From: CAVTWY01 sp963738615
GTDB lineage: Bacteria; Pseudomonadota; Gammaproteobacteria; Burkholderiales; Burkholderiaceae_C
DNA length: 64,000 bases
Assembly (NCBI GenBank): GCA_963738615.1
Contig: CAVTXI010000019.1
Coordinates: 806,001-870,000 of the forward strand
Reading direction: 5' to 3'
Under the pieces are notes generated by a model. It was not told the DNA's origin. It saw nothing but the letters and a program-made list of their open reading frames with translations, and made no database searches. Numbering within the stretch: the first letter of the stretch is position 1; every line of letters starts with the position of its first letter. Position numbers and translations under genes: made by a program. This document shows positions 47,751-57,300 of the stretch, piece after piece.

Positions 47751-47987
47751 GTGACTTCCGAACTGCTCACCACGACCGAGCTTTCCGCTCGCATCAAGTA
47801 CGACGTTCGCACGATCCGCGAGCGCCTGAAGGACAGCGTGCTCATCGAGGGCGTGCACTACTTCCGGCCCTTCGGCGGACGAAAGATCCTCTTCGTTTGG
47901 GACCAGATCGTCGAGGACATGGCCAAGGTCTCGCTGGCTGCCTGCCCCGTCATCCCGATGGCCAACGGAGGTGTCGTCCGTGGGTAA
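47751..47987 (+). CDS. Excisionase-like small helix-turn-helix protein
   Basis: A 78-residue protein starting at GTG 47751, six bases after AAGGAG. The N-terminal part LLTTTELSARIKYDVRTIRER looks like a winged-helix/MerR-type DNA-binding region as in excisionases (AlpA/Xis-like), with the wing FRPFGGRKILFVWDQI. Proteins of this kind ending in IPMANGGV are often encoded just before tyrosine integrases with an arm-binding N terminus, and an integrase fragment does follow here, overlapping by 8 bases. It probably regulates or directs excision of the element inserted next to the tRNA. Confidence 0.72.
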   Translation: MTSELLTTTELSARIKYDVRTIRERLKDSVLIEGVHYFRPFGGRKILFVWDQIVEDMAKVSLAACPVIPMANGGVVRG

Positions 47988-48141
47988 GGTCCGCTATCAC
48001 GCACCGCGCGACGTGCTGTTCCTCGACTTCCGCTTCGCCGGCAAGCGCTGCCGCGAATACACGGCGCTGCAAGACACACCGCTCAACCGACGCAAGTTGG
48101 AGCGGCTGGCCGCCAACGACCCCTTCCGCATCCGCGCGTGA
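47980..48141 (+). pseudogene. Truncated tyrosine integrase, arm-binding domain only
   Basis: A 53-residue product beginning VGKVRYHAPRDVLFLDFRFAG and then KRCREYTALQDTPLNRRKLE, which matches the N-terminal DUF3596 arm-DNA-binding domain of phage-type integrases. The GTG at 47980 has GGAGG eight bases upstream and overlaps the excisionase-like gene. After LNRRKLERLA the frame diverges and ends at a TGA at 48139-48141. The core-binding and catalytic domains (about 300 residues) are absent, and nothing resembling them lies downstream in any frame. The element has therefore lost its own integrase. Confidence 0.75.
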
Positions 48142-48178
48142 CGATCGACCAACCACGAACGCTGACCTGGAGAACACG

Positions 48179-48631
48179 ATGAGACCCGACGTACTGAAAC
48201 TCCTCAACGGTCACGGCGCCGTCGCGCTGGTGCCGACCAAGCCGCGCGGCCAAGCCGCCAACGACGCGCAGCTACCGCTGCCGATCACCGGCGCACTCGA
48301 CACGTGGTGGCGCATCGACGATCTGTGGCGCCGGGTGTCGGCGCAGATCACGCCATCGGTGAACGTGGCCCGACGCCAAGTAGGCTGGCAGGGCATCAGC
48401 CGACTTCCAGCCGACGAAGCCCGCGCACTGGCCCGGCTGAACACCTACCGATGGCACGACGGTGACCATTGGGCGTCCGTGGCCCGCCTGATCGTGGCGG
48501 ACCCGGACAACGTGACGATCACATTGATCGACGATGTCCGCCTGATGCGCATGCCCGAAGGCCCGCAGGTCATACCGCACCTCGACGCCCTGATCCGCAG
48601 CCTGGCCGACCGGGCCGTCGACGAACGCTAG
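48179..48631 (+). CDS. Hypothetical protein
   Basis: A 150-residue protein that I do not recognise. Notable segments are GALDTWWRIDDLWRRV, RRQVGWQGISRLPADEARALARLNTYRWHDGDHWASVARLIVADP-type sequence rich in Trp and Arg, and a C-terminal helix. ATG at 48179 follows CCTGGAGAACACG, with GGAG about 6 bases upstream. It lies 37 bases after the integrase fragment and overlaps the convergent XRE gene by four bases. It is probably cargo of the tRNA-associated element. Confidence 0.6.
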   Translation: MRPDVLKLLNGHGAVALVPTKPRGQAANDAQLPLPITGALDTWWRIDDLWRRVSAQITPSVNVARRQVGWQGISRLPADEARALARLNTYRWHDGDHWASVARLIVADPDNVTITLIDDVRLMRMPEGPQVIPHLDALIRSLADRAVDER

Positions 48632-48873
48632 AGCCCGGCGTCGAGCATGAGCTGCGACACGCTGACGCCCAGGGCCGAGGCAATGCGGACCATGGTCACC
48701 AGCCCCGCCGCCTGGGAGCCTCGCTCAAGCTTGGACATGTACGCGCGCCCCACGTCGGCGCGAAAGGCCAATTCTTCCTGCGAGATGCCGGCTTCCATGC
48801 GCGCCTGCCGGATCGCCTCGCCGAACGCCACCAGCGGCTTCGATCGGGCGTAGGCCGGCGGCGGGCGAGGCAT
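48628..48873 (-). CDS. XRE-family transcriptional regulator
   Basis: An 81-residue protein consisting of one Cro/C1-type helix-turn-helix: FGEAIRQARMEAGISQEELA, FRADVGRAYMSKLERGSQ and LVTMVRIASALGVSVSQLM. Such short regulators often control integrases or cargo of integrated elements. ATG at 48873 is the first start. It is on the strand opposite to its neighbours and converges on the 150-residue hypothetical gene with a four-base overlap. Confidence 0.85.
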   Translation of the reverse strand: MPRPPPAYARSKPLVAFGEAIRQARMEAGISQEELAFRADVGRAYMSKLERGSQAAGLVTMVRIASALGVSVSQLMLDAGL

Positions 48874-48954
48874 CGGCCAATGGTCATGCGTTGACTCTCA
48901 TGGGGCCACGCTTCATGATGCACATCAACGCGCGAACTAAGCAGAGATTTGTCC

Positions 48955-49482
48955 ATGCATTTGTCCGCTCCACGCTCCACCGTCCTCGTGATCGTGTCGA
49001 TCGCGGCACTCCAGGCCTGCGGCGGCGGGTCCGACGACCCACCGGCGAACTACGCCCGCCTTGTCGACTACGCTGTCACGCCCTCGACGATGCGCGCGCC
49101 GACGAACACGGCCGAGATCCAGGCCTTCAAGCTTTCCTACAACGTCGACTTCCGGTCCAACACCCAACTGCCGACCTATCGGCTGACGACGCACATCCTG
49201 CCGGCAGGGCAAACGCTGGTGTCAGCCGACCAGAGCGCCGGGCGGATCCACTCTCAGAACTGCGGTCAGGGTGGCAATGCGTGCGGCAACCCGCACGAGA
49301 AGGCTTGCGAGATGCAGGCCGGCTGGCTCGATGCGGCGCAGCGGCACGTGCGTTGCGATTCGTCGAACCTGGGGCAGGAGTTGAATCCGGGCGTCTACCA
49401 GTTCGTCGCCAACGTCTGCGAGATCGTGATCAGCGGGATCGGGAACTGCACGACGAAGACGGTGATGATGATCTTCGAATAG
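48955..49482 (+). CDS. Putative lipoprotein, function unknown
   Basis: A 175-residue protein starting at ATG 48955 with a signal peptide ending in the lipobox AALQACGGG (Cys near residue 23). The mature part has several cysteines (NCGQGGNACG, KACEMQ, RCDSSN, NVCEI, GNCTTK) that could form disulfides in the periplasm. No family is recognised. It is followed after 9 bases by a 72-residue gene and is probably co-transcribed with it. Confidence 0.62.
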   Translation: MHLSAPRSTVLVIVSIAALQACGGGSDDPPANYARLVDYAVTPSTMRAPTNTAEIQAFKLSYNVDFRSNTQLPTYRLTTHILPAGQTLVSADQSAGRIHSQNCGQGGNACGNPHEKACEMQAGWLDAAQRHVRCDSSNLGQELNPGVYQFVANVCEIVISGIGNCTTKTVMMIFE

Positions 49483-49491
49483 GAGCGCGAG

Positions 49492-49710
49492 ATGGGACTG
49501 TTCTCCTGGTTGTTCGGAGCTCACGACGCCCCTGGCCTTGTGTCCAGCGAGTTGGACGCGCCTGACCTGCTGTCGCCCGCCGTCAACCCGGCGACCGGAC
49601 TGCCGATGCTCGACGAAAGCTTCGACGTCATGGGCAACCCGTACGGTTTTGGCGACGCGAGCGGTGTGTCCACGCAGGACGATCTCATGGGTTTCCACAA
49701 CGACTGGTAG
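49492..49710 (+). CDS. Small acidic hypothetical protein
   Basis: A 72-residue protein, MGLFSWLFGAHDAPG at the N terminus, with an amphipathic start and a Pro/Asp-rich body (PATGLPMLDESFDVMGNPYG). The start follows GGAGCGCGAG. I do not recognise a family. It lies between the lipoprotein gene and the next gene with gaps of 9 and 6 bases, which supports it being a real gene of a short operon. Confidence 0.6.
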   Translation: MGLFSWLFGAHDAPGLVSSELDAPDLLSPAVNPATGLPMLDESFDVMGNPYGFGDASGVSTQDDLMGFHNDW

Positions 49711-49716
49711 CTCGCG

Positions 49717-50634
49717 ATGACCGAATGGTTGCTCTCAATGGATCCGCAGACCTCGGAGTGGATGGCCCGAGCGGGGTTTGCCCTGTTCCTGCTGTCGTTC
49801 GCGGTGTGGACCGTCCTGATAGGTGGCAGGGAATACGACCGCGAGCGCAAGGCGTTCTTCGAGGCGCACCCCGGGCTTCGCGACGCGTCGAACATCGAGC
49901 CTCACAGCATCGTCGACGCGGTGGTGATGTGGGACGTTCGAGCGCGATGTGTTCGTCGCCCGCTGTCCCGAGGTGTCGGACCTGAGCGGTCAAGGCGGTA
50001 CCGTCGACGACGCGTGCAGGGCGCTTCAGAAGGCGCTGTACGAGCGCGCCCGGATCGGCACGCTGCGACGCGACATGAAGATCGTGACGACGCGCGCTCT
50101 CGAGGTCGATGTGAGGCAGGACGTGCCCGGGGCCGACGGCGGTGCAGCTTGCGCGAGTTGCTGAGCAGAGTCTTGGACGATCAGCCTCGAAAGCTCTCGC
50201 TGGTCGGTGCGCCACGGCGGCTCACCTTGTCGACACGATGGCGCGTGCGGTGGGAGGTGGTGACGGGCTTTCGTGTTCCCGTCGTCAAGACGGTGGCGGA
50301 CCTGCAAGCTTATGTCGACGCGTGCAAGGCAGCCCTCGCCAGAACCGCGAGCACCGCCGTACTGCGCAGTGATTTCGAGGAGTTCGACATCTGGTTCGAG
50401 ATGTGCACAGGCGAGTCGATCCAAGCGTCGCCCCATGACGCGCCGCCGCGGATCGAGGTTCATGTCGAACAACACGGCCCCCTGGCCGTGCATCGTGGCG
50501 GGCGTCAGTCGCTGGAAGAGGAGCTTGTCCGGCTGCTGGTGCTGGACGGTGACCCTGCGCGAATAGACGAGATCTGCGCCGTCTTGAAGAAACGAGCGGA
50601 CGACCTGCGCGTCGTGCGAGACGGAGACCCATGA
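49717..50634 (+). pseudogene. Membrane-anchored hypothetical protein (frame-disrupted)
   Basis: The N terminus has one membrane helix (AGFALFLLSFAVWTVLIGG) followed by a soluble domain. The product is recovered only by switching frames: first SIVDAVVMWDV, then DVFVARCPEVSDLSGQGG in frame +1, then back to LRELLSRVLDDQPRKLSL through FEMCTGESIQ to the stop at 50634. Three one-base insertions explain this (near 49938, 50141 and 50150; at 49938 GTTCGAG should read GTCGAG). Corrected length is about 304 residues. No known domain is recognised. It overlaps the next gene as ATGA. Confidence 0.6.
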
Positions 50635-50991
50635 TCACGATCAGCCGCAACGAGACACGTCTTCTCGCTCCTCGAGGCTGATGTGCGGCGCTACGTGTTC
50701 TCTCACAGCGGACGCCTTGGGTGACAAGGATCTCACGGCTGCGAAGAAGCTGGTCCGCGCCCACGGTGCGACCGTGCAGAAGGCGCTAGCCGACACCATG
50801 CTGATCGAGAGCGCTCCCGATCATGTGCCAGAACTGGCCGGCGCGTTGCCAGGGTGGCGCCACGCGCAAGAACGGAAGACACCAGGGTGCCCGAGCGACA
50901 TACAGCCCGGCGCCAGCAAGAGCGGCGGACCTCGTTGCGCAGTGAGCCAACCGAGGCGGGGGCGGTGCCTTCCATCATCAAGATTGATTAG
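50631..50991 (+). pseudogene. Small hypothetical protein (frame-disrupted)
   Basis: Starts MITISRNETR at ATG 50631, overlapping the previous gene. It continues in another frame as VFSLLEADVRRYVF, then in a third as ADALGDKDLTAAKKLVRAHG, ATVQKALADTMLIESAP and DHVPELAGALPGWRHAQER, and may end AVPSIIKID at 50991. The middle part has a pattern reminiscent of an I9-type peptidase propeptide, which is only suggestive. At least two one-base shifts break it. Roughly 118 residues if repaired. Confidence 0.45.
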
Positions 50992-51097
50992 GCGCCTTGC
51001 CCGTCGACGGCTTCTCAACGGAAGCTCTGTGTGCGACGATGGCTCGAAGCTTTCGTTTCCTAATAGTCACGAAAGCCCGTAGCGCAAGGAGGCATGC

Positions 51098-51936
51098 GTG
51101 CGAGCCAAACGAGAAGAATTCGAGCCTAAGGCGCATCAGCCGCCGCAGTCGGGTGCGCGGAGCGCGAAGAAGACCGACGAGACGCCCTCGCCGGAAGCGA
51201 AGAACGCCGAGCGTCCCGCGTTCGGCATGCAGACGCCGCCATCAACCTGCCCAAGGGCGGTGGCGCCATCCGCGGCATCGGCGAAAAGTTCGCCGCCAAT
51301 CCTGTCACTGGCACCGTCGGCGTGACGGTTCCCATCGCCACCAGCCCGGGTCGCTCGGGCTTCGGCCCGCAGTTCGCGCTGGCGTACGACTCGGGCGCCG
51401 GCAACGGCCCGTTCGGCTACGGCCGGAGCCTAGGCCCGCCGGCCATCACCCGCAAAACGGACAAGGGTCCGCCTCGCTACCTCGATGACGACGGGTCCGA
51501 CGTTGACATCCTCTCGGGCGCGGAAGACCCGGTCCCGATGCTGGACGGGGCCACCGGCCAACCGCTGCGGCGCAAGGGAGGAGGCTACGAACGCTGGCGC
51601 CACCGCGGCGCTGGGCGCATCCATTGGCGCTCAATCAGCCGCGACAGCATCACCGCGCTGTACGGGCTGGATGCGAAGGCCAGCGTCGAAGACGCGAAGC
51701 TCGAACCCGGCGCGCAGCACCGCATCGTCAGATGGCGGATCCAGCAGTCCTACGACGATAAGGGCAACGCGATCGTCTACGAGTATCTGAGTAAGAGCGA
51801 CGCCGACCGCGGAGCCGACGCTGACGATTTGCGTTGCGAAGGCGTAGGAGGTCGACAAGCGCCGAACCGCTTGTTCCGAGGCTGGCTGCCACGATCACGA
51901 GGAGGGTATTTCGATGCCTTGGAAGTCCCTCAGTGA
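51098..51936 (+). pseudogene. Truncated Tc-toxin B / SpvB-like protein
   Basis: GTG at 51098 with AGGAGG six bases upstream begins a Lys/Pro-rich leader. After one missing base near 51235 the frame continues INLPKGGGAIRGIGEKFAAN, PVTGTVGVTVPIATSPGRSG, YDSGAGNGPFGYGRSLGPPA and ITRKTDKG, which are hallmark motifs of the SpvB N-terminal domain of Tc insecticidal toxin B subunits. HWRSISRDSITALYG and SYDDKGNAIVYEYL follow. The product stops at about 279 residues, where family members run 600-1500, so the beta-propeller, TcC and hypervariable regions are absent. Its end overlaps the PhoD-like gene by 23 bases. Either a decayed toxin gene or a minimal shell domain. Confidence 0.82.
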
Positions 51937-54385
51937 CCCGGAATCTGGCCTAGCGGTGCGGCCGCGCGTGTTAGCCGGACCAATGTTGCGCAAAGTGACT
52001 GCGAGCGAGGTGACGGTTTGGGTTGCGTTGCGCATCCCCTGCGATGTCACCCTGACCGTACTTGATACCGTTGGCATGATTGGTTCAGGCCGCACCACTG
52101 CGGTAGGGACGAATCTACACATCGTTGCAGTCACCGCCCAACCGGACTCTCCAATGGCGGCGCTTACTGAGGGCAAGGTGTACCGATACGATTTGAGCTT
52201 TAGGTTCGATGAAGGCACAAAATCTCTTGCAGAAGCTACGGACAACGCCCCTTTGTCGTACGCGCCATACGACAAACCGAGCTTCTGCCTGCCGCCTGCC
52301 GACCTGAACCAACTGCGCATCTTCCACGGGTCGTGTCGTATCCCGCACGGCAACGGCGCCGACGCGCTGCCCATTCTGGATGGCCTGATCGCCCAGGGCG
52401 CCGAGAATCCGATGGCGCGGCCGCATCAGCTGTTGCTGACCGGTGACCAGATATATGCCGACGATGTTGGATTCGCGATGTCGATGATGCTGCAGGACGC
52501 CGCAAGCGTGCTGCTCGGTTGGGATGAGGAGGTCGTCTGCAATGTGCCGACCTTGAGTACGCGGCGCAGAATAGGCACGATCTACCCGGCCCTGCGCGGC
52601 GACATAGTCCGAAATGACGCGCACTTTACGTCGGTTGACTTTAAGGGGCAACTGATTGGCCTGGGCGAGTTCTTCGCGATGTACCTCATGGTTTGGTCCG
52701 AGGTGCTTTGGCCTCCGTCTTCGATTTCGCTGCCCACTTTCCGAGAGATTAAAGACTACTTCAATGACCGTCCCATTGAGGGTGATCGCCTGGGGCTAGG
52801 TGCTTTGGGATTCGTGGAGGGAGACCAAGAGAACATCGATAAAGCCACGAAGCGTACCGAGGACTTCAGACGGAAGGTCAATGATGTGCGGCGCGCCCTC
52901 GCCAACATTCCCATCTACATGATCTTTGACGACCACGAGATCACCGACGACTGGAATATGACGCGCGACTTCTGCAAGGGTGTGTACGGCAGCGAACTCG
53001 GCCTGCGCATCGTACAGAATGGTCTAACAGCGTATGCAATATGCCAGCACTGGGGCAATGCGCCGGAGCAGTTCCGCACGCCCACCGGCGTTCCACCTGG
53101 TGAGAAGCTGCTGACACTGCTCAGCGGCGTGAACAGCGTTGCCACCTACGACAGCGCCAGCGCGTCAATCCGTTCGCTTCTCGGCATCCACGACAACCAC
53201 GTGCTTAGCCGCCGGCCCCTTAACGGACTCTTTCACGACACCATTTCACTGACTTACAACTACACGGTTGAAGGCCCAAGTCACCAGATCGTTGTGACCG
53301 ACACACGCACATGGCGCAACTACCCACGCGGCGACTCCGACGGTGGAGTTTTGCTGCCGCTGGCACAGTTGAACGAGCAAATCGCCCTCGCGAAGCCAGA
53401 CACCGGCGACCGGATATTGCTGGTCGTCCTTTCCACCAACGCGCCACCGGTGCAGCCAATTCGCACCGCCTCTCGCCACCCCAGGCTAACCAAGAAGTTG
53501 GCGGGCGACCCCTTTCCCGATCTCTACGAATCGTGGGAAATGTCGCGCAATGCCACCGATCAGCTCTTCCGCGTTATCAGCGACCGAATGCCCCTCGTAG
53601 ACGGCAAGCGCCAGGGCGCGGCGCTACTTTTGTCAGGTGATGTACATACAACCTTCACGTCGCGCCTGCTGTTCCGCGGCACGACACGCTACAGAGACCC
53701 GCTGACCAGGCCGCAGCCGGTCAACATGGTGTTTGCGCAGCTAGTCAGCAGTTCGTTGCGCAAGCAGACCGACAAGACCGAAGGCATGCATGACGACGGC
53801 TTCGACTACGCGCCCACCGGCGCCGGCTGGCTGGTGCCGACCAATAAGCCCGAGCTCTACCTCGGTTGGAACCTGCCGCTCAGCACGAGCAAGCGCATCG
53901 GGAAACGCAAGAACGGCCCAGGCAGCAGCGCTTCGTTCACTCCGATCACGATCACCGGCCCGCGAAGCTATTCGATCTGGGATATGCCTTTCAACATGGT
54001 CGAGGAATTTCCCCACGATTGGAGCTATCGGCTCGACTATCTTCTCGCAGTTCAAGAGGCGGCGTTGCCTGCTTCGCCACCACCGATCCCGCCGATGCCC
54101 GCCGGCAACTCCGAGGCCGACCGGCAGCGCGCGATCGACGCGTTCAACGTGGCCACCAGCAATTACCGCAAGTTCCTCAAGGCCAACACCACGAAGCGCG
54201 AGATGGTGGGCGTCAACAACATCAGCGAGATTACCTTCGACTGGAAGTTCAGCGACGCGACTCAGCGCTTCGCGTTGCACACCTCGCGCTGGCGCAGCTG
54301 GATGCCACCGACCGACAGGTTCACCACCTACGTGTGCAGCCTCAATCCGGACGACTCGACCTACCCTGAGCTCAAGCCACTATGA
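51914..54385 (+). CDS. PhoD-like metallophosphatase
   Basis: An 823-residue protein, longer than typical alkaline phosphatase D. ATG at 51914 has AGGAGG eight bases upstream. An N-terminal beta domain (residues about 15-110, ASEVTVWVALRIPCDVTL) precedes the PhoD-type metallophosphatase core with HGSCRIPHGNG, LLTGDQIYADDVG, IYMIFDDHEITDDWN and LLLSGDVHTTFTSR, which hold the metal ligands. A C-terminal region (residues about 650-823) is not part of the usual enzyme. No signal peptide is seen, so it is probably cytoplasmic, unlike secreted PhoD. It is the first intact gene of the coupled operon and overlaps the DUF6603 gene by four bases. Substrate unknown; phosphodiester or phosphate ester cleavage is expected. 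Confidence 0.85.
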   Translation: MPWKSLSDPESGLAVRPRVLAGPMLRKVTASEVTVWVALRIPCDVTLTVLDTVGMIGSGRTTAVGTNLHIVAVTAQPDSPMAALTEGKVYRYDLSFRFDEGTKSLAEATDNAPLSYAPYDKPSFCLPPADLNQLRIFHGSCRIPHGNGADALPILDGLIAQGAENPMARPHQLLLTGDQIYADDVGFAMSMMLQDAASVLLGWDEEVVCNVPTLSTRRRIGTIYPALRGDIVRNDAHFTSVDFKGQLIGLGEFFAMYLMVWSEVLWPPSSISLPTFREIKDYFNDRPIEGDRLGLGALGFVEGDQENIDKATKRTEDFRRKVNDVRRALANIPIYMIFDDHEITDDWNMTRDFCKGVYGSELGLRIVQNGLTAYAICQHWGNAPEQFRTPTGVPPGEKLLTLLSGVNSVATYDSASASIRSLLGIHDNHVLSRRPLNGLFHDTISLTYNYTVEGPSHQIVVTDTRTWRNYPRGDSDGGVLLPLAQLNEQIALAKPDTGDRILLVVLSTNAPPVQPIRTASRHPRLTKKLAGDPFPDLYESWEMSRNATDQLFRVISDRMPLVDGKRQGAALLLSGDVHTTFTSRLLFRGTTRYRDPLTRPQPVNMVFAQLVSSSLRKQTDKTEGMHDDGFDYAPTGAGWLVPTNKPELYLGWNLPLSTSKRIGKRKNGPGSSASFTPITITGPRSYSIWDMPFNMVEEFPHDWSYRLDYLLAVQEAALPASPPPIPPMPAGNSEADRQRAIDAFNVATSNYRKFLKANTTKREMVGVNNISEITFDWKFSDATQRFALHTSRWRSWMPPTDRFTTYVCSLNPDDSTYPELKPL

Positions 54386-57300
54386 GCCGCCCGCGTTCCC
54401 TGCTGCGTTCTCTGGCCGAGCAGCTCGGCAGCATCCTCGATCCGCTGACGGGCGCGCTGCAGGACCCCGAGCGGATGGAGCAGCTGCTCGCGCGCCTGGG
54501 CGTGTTCGATGCCAGCCTCGCCGGCCCGGTCACCGCCGTCCAGGCGATAGCCGCCCTGCGCACGCAGTTGGAGGCGTTGGCCGAGCAGGACGACCTCGAC
54601 TACGAAGCCGCGCGCAGCGCGCTGCAGGCGGCGCGGACAGCCTTCGAGCTCGCTGATGAGGTGTCTGACCTTGGCGGCGGCGTCGGCGTGATCCCGGGCC
54701 TCGGCCGCGACCTGCTCGACTACCTATTCGAGACTTGGCTGCTGATGCGCCATCCTCTCGCGCGCGAAGTGATGGTGCTGCTGACGTTGCTCGACGCCGA
54801 GCCCGACCGCCCCGAGCGGCCGCCTGTGATACGCGGTGACGAGGTGGTTCGTGCGCCGACCAAGATCGACCGCATTCGCATGGACCGACTGCCCGCGTTG
54901 CTGCGCGATCCGGTGGCAGTGCTGAAGGCTCGCTATGTCAACGCGCTAGCGACCGACCAGGACGCCGCCGCTATGGCGGAACGGCTGTTCCCGCAGATCG
55001 TGCAGGTGCTGCGCGCGCTCGGCGTCGTGTGCCACTACGGCGTCGAGCCGGAGGGCGAAGGCTGGCTGGGCAACAGCGCGCCACTGGTGCGCGATGCGAT
55101 GGTCATCTACGCGGTGAGCGGGCTGCGCAGCGCCGACCCCGAGTCTGGCATCGTCCTTACGCTCTCGCCGATCAGTCGCGGCGATCTCGGCCTCGTTGTC
55201 AGCCCGTTCGGCAACATCACCTTCACCAAGCAGCTCGGGCGCTGGCTGCTGCGGTCGACGCTCAGCGGGCGCGTTGACTCCGCGGCCTGGGGCCGTCACG
55301 GCCTGACCCTGCTCGCGCAGGACGCCGAGATCGGCGCCGAGGTCACCGCCTCGTCCCCCACCAACGGCGCCACGCCGGCCTATGTACTCGGCAAGGCCGA
55401 CGGCACGCGCGTCGAACTCGGAAGCGTGATGGTCGCGGCCAAGACCCTGCTCTCGCTGCAGAAGCAGTCGCTCGCGCTGTCGGCAGACGCGTCGCGCGGC
55501 GCGATAGTCATCGCGCCCGGCGACGTTGACGGCTTCCTCGCGAGCGTGCTGCCGCCGCAGGGCCTGCGCACCGATATCGACCTCGGAATTGCATGGTCGA
55601 GCGACACCGGGCTGACTCTGCGCGGGAGCGGGAGTCTCGAAGCCTCGCTGCCGGTGCAGCTATCGGTCGGCGGCTTGAAGGTGTCGCATGTATACGTGGG
55701 CCTGAAGGCCAAGGGTGACGAAGTTCGCGCTGAGGTCAGCGTGACCATGAGCTTGTCGATCGGCCCAGTGAAAGCGGTGGTCGATCGGCTCGGCATCGAC
55801 GGCACGCTGACCTTCCCGCCGCGCGGCGGCAATCTGGGCGTAGCCGACCTCGCGCTCGGCTTCAAGATGCCCTCAGGCATCGGCCTGAGCGTCGAGGCGC
55901 ACGGCGTCCTGAGCGGCAGCGGACTCCTATTCCACGACCGCGCGCAGTCCCTCTACGCCGGCGTGCTGCAACTCAGCCTCCGCGACCTGATGACGCTCAA
56001 GGCCCTGGGCCTTATCGCTACGCGTTTACCTGACGGCAGTCGCGGCTATTCGCTCCTTGTGTTCATCACCGCGGAGGACTTTCGTCCCGTGCAACTGGGT
56101 TTGGGATTCACCCTCTTGGGTATCGGCGGGATGGTGGGTGTGAACCGAACCTTCGACGAGGCAGTGTTGCGTCAGGGCCTCGAGAAGGACGCTTTGGGTC
56201 GCCTGCTGTTCCCGCGTGATCCCATCGCCAACGCAACTGAAGTCATTCGAACCGTCGATTCGGCATTTCCCGCACGTGCAGGCAGCCACTTGATCGGGCT
56301 GCTTGTACGCATTGGCTGGGGCACCCCGACGCTCATCACAGCGGACCTAGCGCTAATTCTGGAGACTGGTGCGCGCCGCCGGTTGCTGCTGCTTGGCCGC
56401 GTACGAGCGATGCTGCCGTCTGAAGACCACGCAGTGCTGCGTTTGCAACTCGATGCGATTGGCGTCATCGATTTCGACGCAGGCACGGCGGCCTTGGATG
56501 CGGTTCTTGTGGACTCACGTCTGCTGGATCGGTTTCCGATCACAGGGGCCGCTGCAATGCGTGCGCGCTGGAGCCGCCCGCGCAGTTTCGCGTTGGCCGT
56601 CGGCGGCATGCGCCAAGGCTTCACCCTGCCAGCGGACTTCCCTGCGCTGGAGCGTGTCACGCTCAGCCTTACCACTGGCGACAACCCGCGCGTGACCTGC
56701 CACGCCTACTTCGCACTCACTTCCAACACCGTTCAGTTTGGCGCAGCGGCACATTTTTACGCAGCCGCCGGCAAGTTCAACGTTTCGGGCGACGCCGGTT
56801 TCGACGTGTTGATCCAGATGTCGCCGATGCACTTTCTGGCCGAGTTCTTCGCCAGCATGCAGCTAAAGCGTGGTGGCACGAGCCTCTTCAAGGTCAAGGT
56901 GACAGGTGCGCTCGAGGGGCCGGCTCCGCTGACGGTGCGCGCCACGTGCACCTTCGAGATCTTGTGGTGGGACGTTTCGATCCGCGTCAACGCCACGCTT
57001 GCGCACGGCACCGCCCCGCCGCAGCCCGCCACGGTGGACGTCCTGCGGCAACTGCTGGCCGCGCTGCGCGACCCGCGCAACTGGTCGGCGGATCTGCCTC
57101 CACAGCGCACGCGCGTCGTCACGCTACGCGAGGCGGTCGCGCGCGGTGCCTTTAGCGTGCATCCGTTGGCGCGGTTGACTGTGCGGCAGGCCGTGGTGCC
57201 GCTGAACCTTCAGCGTGACATCGACCGTTTTGGCGATTCGCCGGTGGCCGGCGCGAGGCGCTTCACGCTCGGCACCCCGCGGCTCGGCGGCGAGGAGGTA

